Positions 54,815 through 64,000 of a DNA stretch of 64,000 bases are shown piece after piece. Positions within the stretch are counted from its first letter, which is position 1, and each line of letters opens with the position of its first letter. The notes under the pieces were generated by a model. That model saw only the letters and a list, made by a program, of their open reading frames with translations. It ran no database searches and was not told the origin of the DNA. Source of the stretch: Zasmidium citrigriseum (taxonomy: Eukaryota; Ascomycota; Dothideomycetes; Mycosphaerellales; Mycosphaerellaceae); NCBI GenBank assembly GCA_002786025.1, contig NHNW01000077.1:1-64000 (forward strand), given 5' to 3'. A program made the translations under genes and the position numbers.

Positions 54815-56441
54815 ATGAACGAAAAGAGCCTCCCATCCCCATCACAATCCGAATCCATCGATGACGAGAAATGGGAAACCCACAAAAGCAACCCACGAAA
54901 CTGGTCTCCCGCTCGTCGATGGCTGCATGTCTTCGCAGTCTCGTATCTGGCAATGTGGATGTAGGTATCTTCAGACCCATCCCGTTCACTCCCAATCTGA
55001 ACCCTTCACAGGAACCTCCAAGGCCCCGGCTTCCTCGCCGGCCACGCCCAAGTTGCCCTTTCCCTGCACACAACCACCGAACTCAGCATTCTCCCCACGC
55101 CAATGCACACGCTCGGCTGTACCATCGGACCCATCATCGGGGCTCCAGTCTCAGAAAGCATCGGTCGACTGCCAGTCTACTGCACCACAGTCCCGATCGT
55201 GATGCTCTTTCTGCTTGGCTCTGGGTTGGTCGACCATATCTGGGCCGTCTGCATCTGTCGCTTCTTCGCTGGGCTATTTGGAAGTGCGATATTTGCGATC
55301 GCGAGTGGAGGCACGATTCCGGATTTGTTTCCTGTGAAAGATAGGGTGGGGCCGATGGCGGTGTTTACTTGTGCTGGGTTTATTGGTGAGACAGGCTTCT
55401 CCCTTTCGGAGAGTGTATTGCCCAGAGCTGATGATGAGGTGTTGTAGGACCACCGCTCGGATTCCTTGTAACTGCTTTTCCGCTTCAGTACACTGAAGAT
55501 TGGCGCTACACCGCCTGGGTACCGATGATGTTTGGGGCCATATCCCTCTTGCTTCTCATGGCCTTGCGAGAGACTCGCCGCGATGCTATTCTTCGGAGGC
55601 TTGATTCAGACCAGAAGGTCTGGCAAAGAACAACGTCCGGTATCAAGCGAGTCTGCCATCTACCTTACCTCACCATCCTCCAGCGACCGTTCAAGATGCT
55701 CTTTACCGAACCTTTGGTAGCTGTAATCGGAGTCTACACAGCAATCAGCTTCGCCATCACATACGGCTTGCTGGCTTCTGTGCCGTATATCTTCGGTCAT
55801 GTCTATGGTTTCAATCTCGCGCAATCTGGTATGACGTGGATCGGGTCGATAATTGGATATCTGGTCGGCGTGCCTTTGAACCTGGTGCTTCAACGCCAGA
55901 TCAAGAAGATCATCGGAAAGACGTCGAAACATAAGCTTGAGTGGACGCTTATTCCATCGATTATTGGAAGTCCGCTCATTCCGGCTGGGTGCTTTTGGTT
56001 GGGATGGAGTGCGAAGGCAAGTGTGCATTGGATTGTGCCCGTGATTGGGATGGGAGTGTATGCTGTAGTAAGTCTCTTCTTCCCCAAAGCGAAGCTGAAC
56101 CATGCTGAGACATTTCAGGGTGCATGCCTATGCTACAATTCAAGCCTGGCCTACCTTGCCCAATTTTACGGACCTCAGTATGGTGCTTCGGCAGCAGCTG
56201 GTGCTCGAATGTTGAGCTTCTACTTTGGAATGGCGTTTCCGCTGTTCTCTCTGCCACGTAAGCTCTCCCAACATTTCAACATTACATGGGTTCTGATAGC
56301 GACATCGTAGTGTTCGAAAATCTCGGAATCGACTGGGGCCTCTCGCTGTTCGGCTTCATTGGACTTGCTTTGATGCCCACGCCGCTTTTGATCTATCGCA
56401 TTGGGCCTTGGCTCAGAGCGAGATCTGGTGGAGGCGAATAA
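54815..56441 (+). CDS. MFS transporter, DHA1 drug/polyamine:H+ antiporter type
   Basis: Plasma-membrane proton antiporter for drugs or polyamines. Five exons (54,815-54,960; 55,012-55,385; 55,448-56,067; 56,119-56,257; 56,311-56,441) give 469 residues with introns of 51-62 bp. The soluble N-terminus ends in NPRNWSPARRW, a hallmark of this DHA1 group, just before the first membrane helix. About twelve hydrophobic helices follow. Motif-A-like sequence (GPIIGAPVSESIGRLPVY) lies between helices 2 and 3, and motif C-type sequence (GFIGGPPLGFLVTAF) spans the second intron. The central loop carries RRDAILRRLDSDQK. The ending RIGPWLRARSGGGE is short. The substrate cannot be told. Confidence 0.93.
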
Positions 56442-56709
56442 TGGGAAAAGACCTTTAGTGAAGGGCCAGCGGCGAGACGTGATCGAGTTGAAGGGTTGCA
56501 TGTGATTGCCAAGACCTCGCTTAAGGTGCGGCCGCTCAAATTGAAGCGTTCCGAGCAACTTTGCTCTTGCAACAAACAAGCAACATTCAATACCAGCATC
56601 GAGCCACTGGTTTACGGCTTCCAGGTCGTTCCAAATAGGTGAGTCTCGCTCTGTGTCATTGTGCGATAGCCTGGGGGGGCTTGACTGACATACTCTCTCA
56701 CCAGCGACG

Positions 56710-57303
56710 ATGGCGGCCGACCCATCAAACGACACATCAGCCACCGATCGGGCGCTCGACACCGTGGAGATACTCGAGCATGTCCTCCTTCAACTCGACA
56801 CGAAGACGCTGCTTCTCAGTCAGCGAGTCAGCAAGACATTCAAGGCGGTTACCGACGGCTCCATCAAGCTGCAGCGTGCGCTCTTCTTCCAGCAAGATCC
56901 CGCCTTCGACTGCGAGCCCTGGAAAGCGCAACATCGGAACGGCGAGGAGTTCAATCCCTTCTTCTTCGAAATGCACATGCTCAAGCTTGGAGACCTCAAG
57001 TACAGTATCCATGGAGGTGGCATCTTCGTGAAGTGGCACTTCGACGGCAACGACAAGCCTCAAGCTACGAAGCCAGGGTCTCACAGCTGGCAGCGGATGT
57101 ATATTAAGCACGGAAAGTTCGACCATCTCATGCCTGGGTTCAGTATCTCGACGGATGAAGTTCCGACTGCTTGTTTCAGCACTGGCCGGGTGGTGCCACA
57201 AGCGATGGTTTTGGGGAGATACGAGCAGGTGGCGATCGAGGAACTCGAGCGCATGGTGCGGAGCAGCATGTACCTTAGGGAGATGTGCAAATGGGACGAA
57301 TAG
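56710..57303 (+). CDS. F-box-like protein, tandem paralog 1
   Basis: A single-exon protein of 197 residues. Near the N-terminus, TVEILEHVLLQLDTKTLLLS and then QRVSKTFKAVTDGSIKLQRAL form the F-box-like helical motif that would bind Skp1 in an SCF ubiquitin ligase. The remainder has no recognised substrate-binding repeats; WQRMYIKHGKFDHLMPG is shared in pattern with the next gene. The ATG is directly after a CAG in a C-rich leader. Fungal genomes contain many such short F-box proteins, often in fast-evolving subtelomeric families. The nearest paralog starts 293 bp downstream on the same strand. Confidence 0.82.
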   Translation: MAADPSNDTSATDRALDTVEILEHVLLQLDTKTLLLSQRVSKTFKAVTDGSIKLQRALFFQQDPAFDCEPWKAQHRNGEEFNPFFFEMHMLKLGDLKYSIHGGGIFVKWHFDGNDKPQATKPGSHSWQRMYIKHGKFDHLMPGFSISTDEVPTACFSTGRVVPQAMVLGRYEQVAIEELERMVRSSMYLREMCKWDE

Positions 57304-57513
57304 AGATGAGGGATTGGATCTCCGCAGGTCGAGGAAATGATGAGGCAATATCAGTGGACGTAAAAGCCTCTTGAGATTGCCTTGGCACGTGAGAACAAGA
57401 GCAGTGCCTCTGACAGACGAAATGTGAAAGCAGAATCCAGCATGTGATTGCCAAGCCTCCTTCAACCGAACTAGCTGACTCATCCTCTCCTTCACTTGCC
57501 CCTCTTCCACCAA

Positions 57514-57552
57514 CTTCTTTCTCTTCTTTCTCTTCTTTCTTTCTCTCTCCTT
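57514..57552. repeat. CT-rich tract in the leader of F-box paralog 2
   Basis: An almost pure pyrimidine run of TTCTTTCTC-type units ending about 45 bp before the ATG at 57,596. Such tracts mark transcription start regions in many filamentous ascomycetes. Confidence 0.6.
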
Positions 57553-57595
57553 CAAACCACAACATCGCCCGCTCTCCATCCAAACCATCACTCCC

Positions 57596-58336
57596 ATGGC
57601 TTCCCCACCACCAGAGGAGATCCCCGCCGCCCATCGAGTCCTTAACACCACTGAATTGCTTGAGCAAATTTTGCTGAATCTCGACACGAAGACACTTCTC
57701 CTCAGCACCCGCACCAATCGGCGTTTCAAGGATGTGATCGACGGCTCCATCCACCTCCAAGAGGCACTCTTCTTCAAGCAAGCACCAGGTCCAGATGGCG
57801 GCATGGAGTACGGCAATGACGGCTTAAACCCCCTGCTCGTCGGCTCTGACCATGTTACGAGTCTCGATATTCGCACACGGATCTACGTCGATACCGGATG
57901 CATGTACTGGACCTCCTCCATCCGAGGTCGTCCTCGCTACAAACGTGGAGTTTACAAGCAAGGCAGTGCCAGGACTGTCATTCCCGACTCAGTGGCCCGA
58001 ACTGAGGCAAGCTGGAGACGGATGTATCTCAAGCATGGAGTGCTCTTCAAGGACCCTCGAACACCAGCCATCTGGATGATGCGTCACTCGTGGACGGGAT
58101 GGCCCTGGCGCGAGTTGCTTCCAGTGCCCAGAAGGCAATTGACGGTTGGCGAGTACGAGGCGTTGGCTTGGAAGAGGTACGAGCAGCAAGTGAAGCGGGA
58201 GAGATCTTCCTGGGACAACCCGTGGACATTCGAGGAGGAAGGGATGGAGACTTTGCTGGAGAGACTGCGCATTATTGGTGTCTTTGATGAAGACGACATC
58301 AAAGAACTGGCAGCTACGAAACGCGGTCGATGGTGA
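57596..58336 (+). CDS. F-box-like protein, tandem paralog 2
   Basis: A single-exon protein of 246 residues. The N-terminus TTELLEQILLNLDTKTLLLS, then TRTNRRFKDVIDGSIHLQEAL, aligns closely with the 56,710 gene and is the putative Skp1-binding F-box. Later, SWRRMYLKHGVLFKDPRTP also aligns with paralog 1. Between and after these blocks the two proteins differ freely, and this one is about 50 residues longer, ending in FDEDDIKELAATKRGRW. That pattern (conserved F-box, diverged remainder) suggests duplication followed by change of target. The ATG is at ATGGCTTCCC. Confidence 0.82.
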   Translation: MASPPPEEIPAAHRVLNTTELLEQILLNLDTKTLLLSTRTNRRFKDVIDGSIHLQEALFFKQAPGPDGGMEYGNDGLNPLLVGSDHVTSLDIRTRIYVDTGCMYWTSSIRGRPRYKRGVYKQGSARTVIPDSVARTEASWRRMYLKHGVLFKDPRTPAIWMMRHSWTGWPWRELLPVPRRQLTVGEYEALAWKRYEQQVKRERSSWDNPWTFEEEGMETLLERLRIIGVFDEDDIKELAATKRGRW

Positions 58337-58772
58337 GACAGAGGTTGGCAACATCAATAGCCCAATCTCGTTCCCACGAGACGATGCGATTGCGAGGAAT
58401 TGATCATGGTCTTGAGGCCTTTAGCAATGCTTTCACAGTCGAGACCGATGGGACGAAACGAACGAGCCACTCCGTCACCACGGAATTTCCGCAACGACCG
58501 CCATGAAGGGATGGTGCATCATCTCCCAGCTGGGCCGTAAGTCACTGCATCAGAGGTACGAACAGAGCGGCCAACGGGCACTGAGCTCGAGTTCATTGAG
58601 GCCATAGAGGACTGAGTGCTCTCCGGGCGATAGATGAGTCTTTACAGAAGGCCATGACTATTACATCTATTCTCTATTTCTCTAAGGCGATTCATGCATG
58701 CTTCATCCATTCAAGCAACAACGATTATGTTGGTTTTCATTACCTCCTCCTCCTCTACCTCTCACCACACAC
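58337..58772. other. Intergenic between convergent genes
   Basis: 3' flanks of F-box paralog 2 and of the ABC transporter. No gene is seen. Confidence 0.4.
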
Positions 58773-61700
58773 TCAAACCTTCTTCCCCTTGCCCTTCTTC
58801 GGCACCCTCGTCAACCAATAAAAGAACACAGTCCCCGCCGTATTAAAAACAATATACACCCAAAGCAATCCCCAATTCCTCCACCTCAAACTAAAATCCG
58901 CCCCAATACCATGCAGGTACTCATTCGTATCAGCCAGCGGGCAAAATTGACACTGCTCAATACCCGAAGCTCCCGGATTGATCAGCCTGCCGCCATTCAG
59001 GTCGATGTAGGATTGCATGTACTCGCCACAGGTCTGGTTGGCGGGCGTGTCGAAGTAGAGGAATTCGTTGGAAGCGCAGGTGACGGGGGCGTTGGCAAGG
59101 GTTGTGGAGAGGAAGGCGTCGACGAGGTAGGTGAAGGGGTTGACGCGGTACATGAAGATCTGGCAATAGTGTTAGTGAGACAGTCAAGACCAGATGCATG
59201 GAGATTGAAACTTACCCAGAAACCCGGCAAAGCCTCTTTAGAGACCAAGATACCGCAGAAGGCGTACAGCATGATAGTCATCAGCGTAGCAATACCCGAA
59301 GCCGAGTCAGCATCCGGCAAAGCAGCAATGAGCATCTGCCCAAAGCTGCTAGCAAACAAGAAAGCCGTCCAGAGAATCAGCACAGTCAGAGTGCTTCGCG
59401 AATGGACGGCGCCTGTCCACTCCGCATTCCGGTACAGACCCATGGGATAGTACCAGACCAGGTAGCACAGAATGGCCATGAGAGTATTCCAAGCCATCTC
59501 AGCAGCAATATTGGATACGACGAAGGCAGCCCAATGATATGTCCTCGCTTGTCGTTCCCTGACTTCGTAGAGCGTGCGCTGGACCACGAAGATGGGGATG
59601 ATCTGGAAGATAAGCTGGATCAGGACGAACAGGAAGACAAAGACGCCGAACATTTGGTTCTGCAGGCCTTGTTGGGTGTTCTCGGACATGAAGAAAGAGA
59701 ATCCGATGAAGAGTGACTGTGATGGACTGTCAGCAAGATCTTGATTGGATGTTGTGGTCGTCCACTTACAGATACAACGCAGAGCAAGATCTTCGAGTAG
59801 ATGTACTCTGGCGATCTCCAGTACTGCTGAAACGTGCGCTTGGTGGCTTGGAGCATCTGCTCGCGGAAGGTCGCCGCAAACTCAGCATAGTCGGCTTCAT
59901 TGGCGTCGACTTGCTTCGTTTTCTCAAGTTGGCGTAGTGAGTCCAGTTCCTTTTGCACCCCGGCATATTCGGGACTTTGCTTCCATGTAGCCGGCCAGTC
60001 AATCTCAGTGTGTGCCCCAGGAGCGGCGCCGATTGTCTCCAGCATGTACTCAGCCGGGTTGACTTCTGGCGGGCAGTCAGGTGCTCCGTTGCGGACGAAA
60101 TAGTCGACGAGGGTGCGTGAATTCTTGCCGATCTCGCCGAAGTAGACAGTCTTGCCTCCCTTGGCCAGAAGTAAGAGGCGGTCGAAGCGCTGGAACAGAA
60201 TAGCGGAGGGCTGGTGAATCGTGCACAAGATGGCTTGTCCGTTTTTGGAGAGCTACAAAGAACATTGTCAGTGATGGTTCGTGAATCTGCAGGACTCTTT
60301 CTCTCAATTTTACCTTCTCCATGAGGTTGCAGATCGACCAGGATGTCTGAGAGTCGAGACCACTTGTTGGCTCATCGACTGAGAACCGTTGGCATCAACC
60401 GAGAAGATGGTTTCAGTCTCGACTTACGGAACAGGAGTAGAGAAGGACGGGCGACCAGTTCAACGCCAATCGTCAGTCGCTTTCGCTGCTCTACGTTCAA
60501 GCCCTCGCCAGGAACACCGACGACCGTATCAGCATAGGCTTCCATGTTGAGCAGGTTGATGACGGTGTCGACATAGTCGAGCTTCTCCTGGCGAGTGTAG
60601 GTCGGAGGCTGTCTGAGAAGCGCACTGAATTGCAGGGCTTCTCTGACGGTGGACGTATGCTGCAACAAGTGTCAGATCAAAGGCCATCACACCAGCGAGA
60701 GTGCGCTACTTACCAGATGCAGGTCAGATTGCTGAGCGTAGCCAGTCTTGCGCTGGAATGAGGTGTCGCCTGCGAAGCAATCGTCAGCCAAGATCTAGAC
60801 AGTAGATGATCGCACTCACGTTGACGGCCGTCGACCAGCATGTCTCCAGTAATCACACCAGTAGTCGTTCGAGATGCAAGAACATCAAGCAAAGTCGTCT
60901 TTCCAGCACCAGAAACACCCATGAGTGCAGTGAGAGTGCCAGGTTTGACCCAACCATCCACATGGTCGAGGATAGTCCGATCTTGTCCCTTGACCTTGAC
61001 AGTGTAGCATACATCCTGCCAGTGGAAGATCGAAGTCTGCTTCTGAACACCAGAGACATCTGAATCGGTATCGCTGTCTTGCTTCTCGAGACGAGCAACT
61101 GGAACGCCAGCCTTTTCCTCGTCTGGTTGGGTCTGTCGTGCATGTGCTTTGGAGAGCTTGCCTCGCTTGAAGACCAAGACTTCACCCTTTGATCGCTTCG
61201 CCGCGACGAGCTCGGTGACAATGACATGCAGGATAGCAAGACCGAAGCAGAAGCCGAGCAAGATGCCAAAGTTGCGCCAGCGGTGGCTGTTGACGTATCG
61301 GAAGGAGACCTCCGCAAATCGTGTACCAGAGACAAAGGCTGAGCCAGGCTCGGAACCTTTCGTGTTGCAGGTGCGCTGAGTCGCGAGGACATCTTCGTAG
61401 CCTGGACCGCTGGGAACAAACTGCGCACATGCAAATTCTCTTCCGACGAACTCGTTGAGGATGGCGCTCTCAAAGCCATAGAAGACCGGATTGATCCACC
61501 GCATCCACGAGGCCCAACCCCTCATGTAATCGACGGGAATGGCAAAGCCGGTGTAGAGCACGAGGCCAAGGAGAAGGACGGCTGCTGGCGCCAGGGCCTG
61601 TTCCACGCTCTTGGTGATACTTGCGATGAGTCGGAAGAACATGGACATTCTGGAAAAAGATGATGTTAGCTGAAGCCCACAGACATGTTGGCAGTGGTGG

Positions 61701-63670
61701 ACTTACGCCATCAGAAGCGTGAACGAGATCAGCAAGAAGAAAAAGTACGCTCCGGCTTCACGGCGCAGGTTGGCCATGAAGTACAGGGTCGTGTTGACCA
61801 GAATTGCGTTGACCATCTTGAAGGGTAGATTCGCAACAATCGATGCCAGTGCCTCTGCACTTGGATGGATCAAGGCATATCGCTTGTGTTTCTCCACGAT
61901 GGGTCTCTTGGCGTAGAGAGTGATGATCTCCAGGACGCTGCCAAATGCATTCAGCAGGATCAGCATGAAGATAACAGCACCTCGATGAAAGAAGCTCGAT
62001 GTCGTCTGGTTGAGGTTGAAGAAAATGCTTGCGATGATCAGCGCCTCGATGAAGTTGATGAAGAGCAGGAACGCTGGTACGACAGGATTGGCCTTGAGGT
62101 CTTGCCACTGTCGCCACATGCATAGTCGGATCTGGCGATAGTAGGATAGGGTGTATGGCGACTCGGTCCTCTGGTGTTTTGACTTTTCGATCTTTCTCAA
62201 TTCGTGGAATCGATGGTAGTTCTCGCCTTGGAGAGGGTAATGGGCGTTGAAGGCCTCGATTTCGTCGAGAAGTCGCTGACGTTCAGGGCTCTGCTGCCAC
62301 CGCTGCGCGAATTCATCAGGAGTGTGTGGCACCAGGCTCTCATATCCAGGGGTGATCACTCTCTCCACGGGATTCGTAAGCGAGGTCAAGAAGTCTGGTG
62401 TTGTTTGACCTTCGGGACAGGTGAAGCCCATGGTTTCGAAGAATGCTTTCGCCTCTTGTGCAGGGCCAAAGTATATCTGACGGCCCTCGTAAAGCAAGGT
62501 CACTTTGTCGAAGACATCGTACGCGGCCTGTGGTGCTTGGTAGATGGCCACGGCGGATGTGCATCCGAAGATGTCTGCTTGCACTCTCAAAGTTTTGCAG
62601 AACCTGTATCTCGTCAGCACGCGGAAAGGGTATTGAAAGAACATGACACTCACTCCACGGCGTTGGCACTGTCCAGACCTCTCGTTGAGTTGTCCCACAT
62701 TTGCAAAGGAGCATTGCTGAGAGTAGCTTCTGCAATCGTCACTCGCTTCCTCTCGCCTGTAGTCAGGTTAGTAAAGCCAACCATACGAAGCACGACTCAA
62801 GCTTGTTGTCTACTTGCCTCCTGAAACACCTCGAACATACTCATTGCCGACTTTGGTGTCCTTGGTGTGACCGATGCCGAACATGGCCATCACCACATCT
62901 CGAAGATGTGTGGCATAACGCTTGCGGTCAATCCCTCCAGGCAGAGAGTAGCCGGTGCGAGCGCTTGCAGCGAAATACAGAGTATCAGCGACCGTCATCT
63001 CCGGAAAGTGATCGTCAACTTCGGCTGTATAGATTGCTTCTCCCCGAAATGCGGTATGCATCGTCTTGGGATCAATGCCTTGATAGTTGAGCTCAGCGTC
63101 GTCGGCCACGTTGAAGCCGTACGTTTCACCAGCCATGGTCTTCAGTAGGGTAGAGCATCCTGATCCGGGAGGTCCGAGCACGCAGAGCATTTCTCCCGGA
63201 ACCAAGACTCCTTCAATGTCGTGCAAGATGTCGATTCGTCGTTGCCGAGCACCAAATAGTCGAGGTATGGCGCTGCCGAGCTTGAGGGGCATGTTTCCAA
63301 CCGTCTCTTGATAATCGGTCTCGCTGCCATAGCCGAAGACATTGAGTTTCTTGAAGGACAGTCCCGCGGTACGTCTGGGTGAGGTCGTTGAAGTGACATT
63401 GTAAAAAGCCTTGGTCCATTGGCGGACATCGAAGGATTCTGAGCTTGGATCTAGCTTGCTTCCTGGAGGTGCTTCAAAGACGTCGCCAGTCCCAAGCCGC
63501 ACAGATTCTGCCGTGAATTTCCTGATGAGGCCAGTCGCAAGATCATCATTCTCAAGGCTCCCGACTTTCGCTGTTTCGATCTCCTCTTCGCTCATGTTCG
63601 AATGCTGGTTGTTGGCATTAGCTTCAGGCCCGGTCAGCCCAGACGAGAGCTGGGCTATTGAAACAACCAT
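58773..63670 (-). CDS. PDR-type ABC transporter (ABCG full transporter, CDR1/PDR5-like)
   Basis: Plasma-membrane ATP-driven exporter of hydrophobic drugs, typical of fungicide or plant-toxin resistance. Ten exons (63,670-62,818; 62,756-62,654; 62,603-61,707; 61,649-60,820; 60,769-60,714; 60,659-60,428; 60,378-60,314; 60,252-59,770; 59,716-59,216; 59,159-58,773) give 1,468 residues, full length for the family, in (NBD-TMD)2 order. NBD1 has the family's degenerate Walker [12 protein letters not shown] (166-176), Walker [10 protein letters not shown] and signature VSGGERKR. NBD2 has [11 protein letters not shown], signature [12 protein letters not shown] and [10 protein letters not shown]. This is the canonical asymmetry of PDR pumps. 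The first intron has a GC donor. An ATG at residue 26 is an alternative start. All motifs are intact, so it is probably functional. Confidence 0.95.
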
Positions 63671-64000
63671 GGTTTGCAGGCAAGAGACAATTGACAGATG
63701 GTCAGTTTTCTCAACAATGAGCGACCATCTTGAGCTGATATTTGGTGTCGTAGTACAGATCTTTCAATGAGAAAGGGTTCGGGGCGCGCGGGCGCGCGGA
63801 TCCCGATCTACAGCAGCAAAAGGATATGAGATATCTTGGCATGCCTTAGTTCTGCCACAGCCAAGGCTGGTTGACACACGATACGGAGTTCGGAATGATG
63901 ACTCTAAGCATTGTTTCTCAGGGTTCCTCATGGAGTTCGCGCTCTTCATGAAGTCATCCAAGACCGACTGCAGCTTCGCATTGTCTCGTTCCCGGGCCCG
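63671..64000. other. Upstream region of the ABC transporter
   Basis: No gene is supported. A CG-only stretch (GCGCGCGGGCGCGCGG, near 63,784) stands out about 115 bp upstream of the transporter ATG and could form a hairpin or be a regulatory GC box. The window ends inside this region. Confidence 0.4.

Noticed and set aside
56737..57876. 379-codon frame antisense to both F-box genes
   Set aside because: It exists because both paralogs have similar codon structure; the translation has no domain of its own and the sense frames carry the F-box motifs and good ATGs.

Overview
The window is the left end of a chromosome of a filamentous ascomycete (Pezizomycotina, most likely a Dothideomycete). It opens with CCCTAA telomere repeats. 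Its genes carry short introns of about 45-71 bp with GT-AG ends, and its repeats show heavy repeat-induced point mutation (RIP). The class-level placement is an inference from gene content.

Layout. 1-130 is telomere. From about 135 to 16.4 kb lies an AT-rich, RIP-saturated block from which CA and TG dinucleotides are almost absent, so that no ATG (nor GTG, TTG or CTG) start codon survives. Inside it the pol gene of a Ty3/Gypsy LTR retrotransposon is still readable (about 2.0-6.0 kb, + strand). 16.4-18.5 kb is normal-GC DNA with no gene I can defend. 18,492-18,895 is a compact inverted-repeat transposable element (MITE) packed with CAATCC/GGATTG motifs.

19.5-28.2 kb holds small-molecule enzymes: an NmrA-like reductase, a histidine-phosphatase family protein, a secreted ABM-domain protein, a cupin dioxygenase-like protein, a butanediol/polyol dehydrogenase with seven introns, and a SAM methyltransferase. 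28.6-42.4 kb is a secretome block for life on plant material: a damaged GH79 glycosidase, a GH7 cellobiohydrolase and a GH5 endoglucanase transcribed divergently, a sulfotransferase-like protein, a class 3 lipase, two HsbA-type surface proteins, and a TAP-like serine peptidase sharing a bidirectional promoter with a Zn2Cys6 regulator.

45.0-50.3 kb is the least ordinary part. Two small acidic proteins that look distantly alike are each divergently paired with a larger enzyme-like gene: an all-alpha zinc phospholipase C-like protein, and a papain-like cysteine peptidase fold fused to a four-unit repeat domain. I propose this as the candidate undescribed system; its function is unknown.

From 50.8 kb a conserved housekeeping gene (the DEAH splicing helicase PRP22) appears, followed by an MFS transporter, two tandem F-box paralogs and a full-length PDR-type ABC transporter. 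The gene models below were built by hand from splice sites and reading frames. Unless stated otherwise, exon sums are divisible by three and the starts are ATG.
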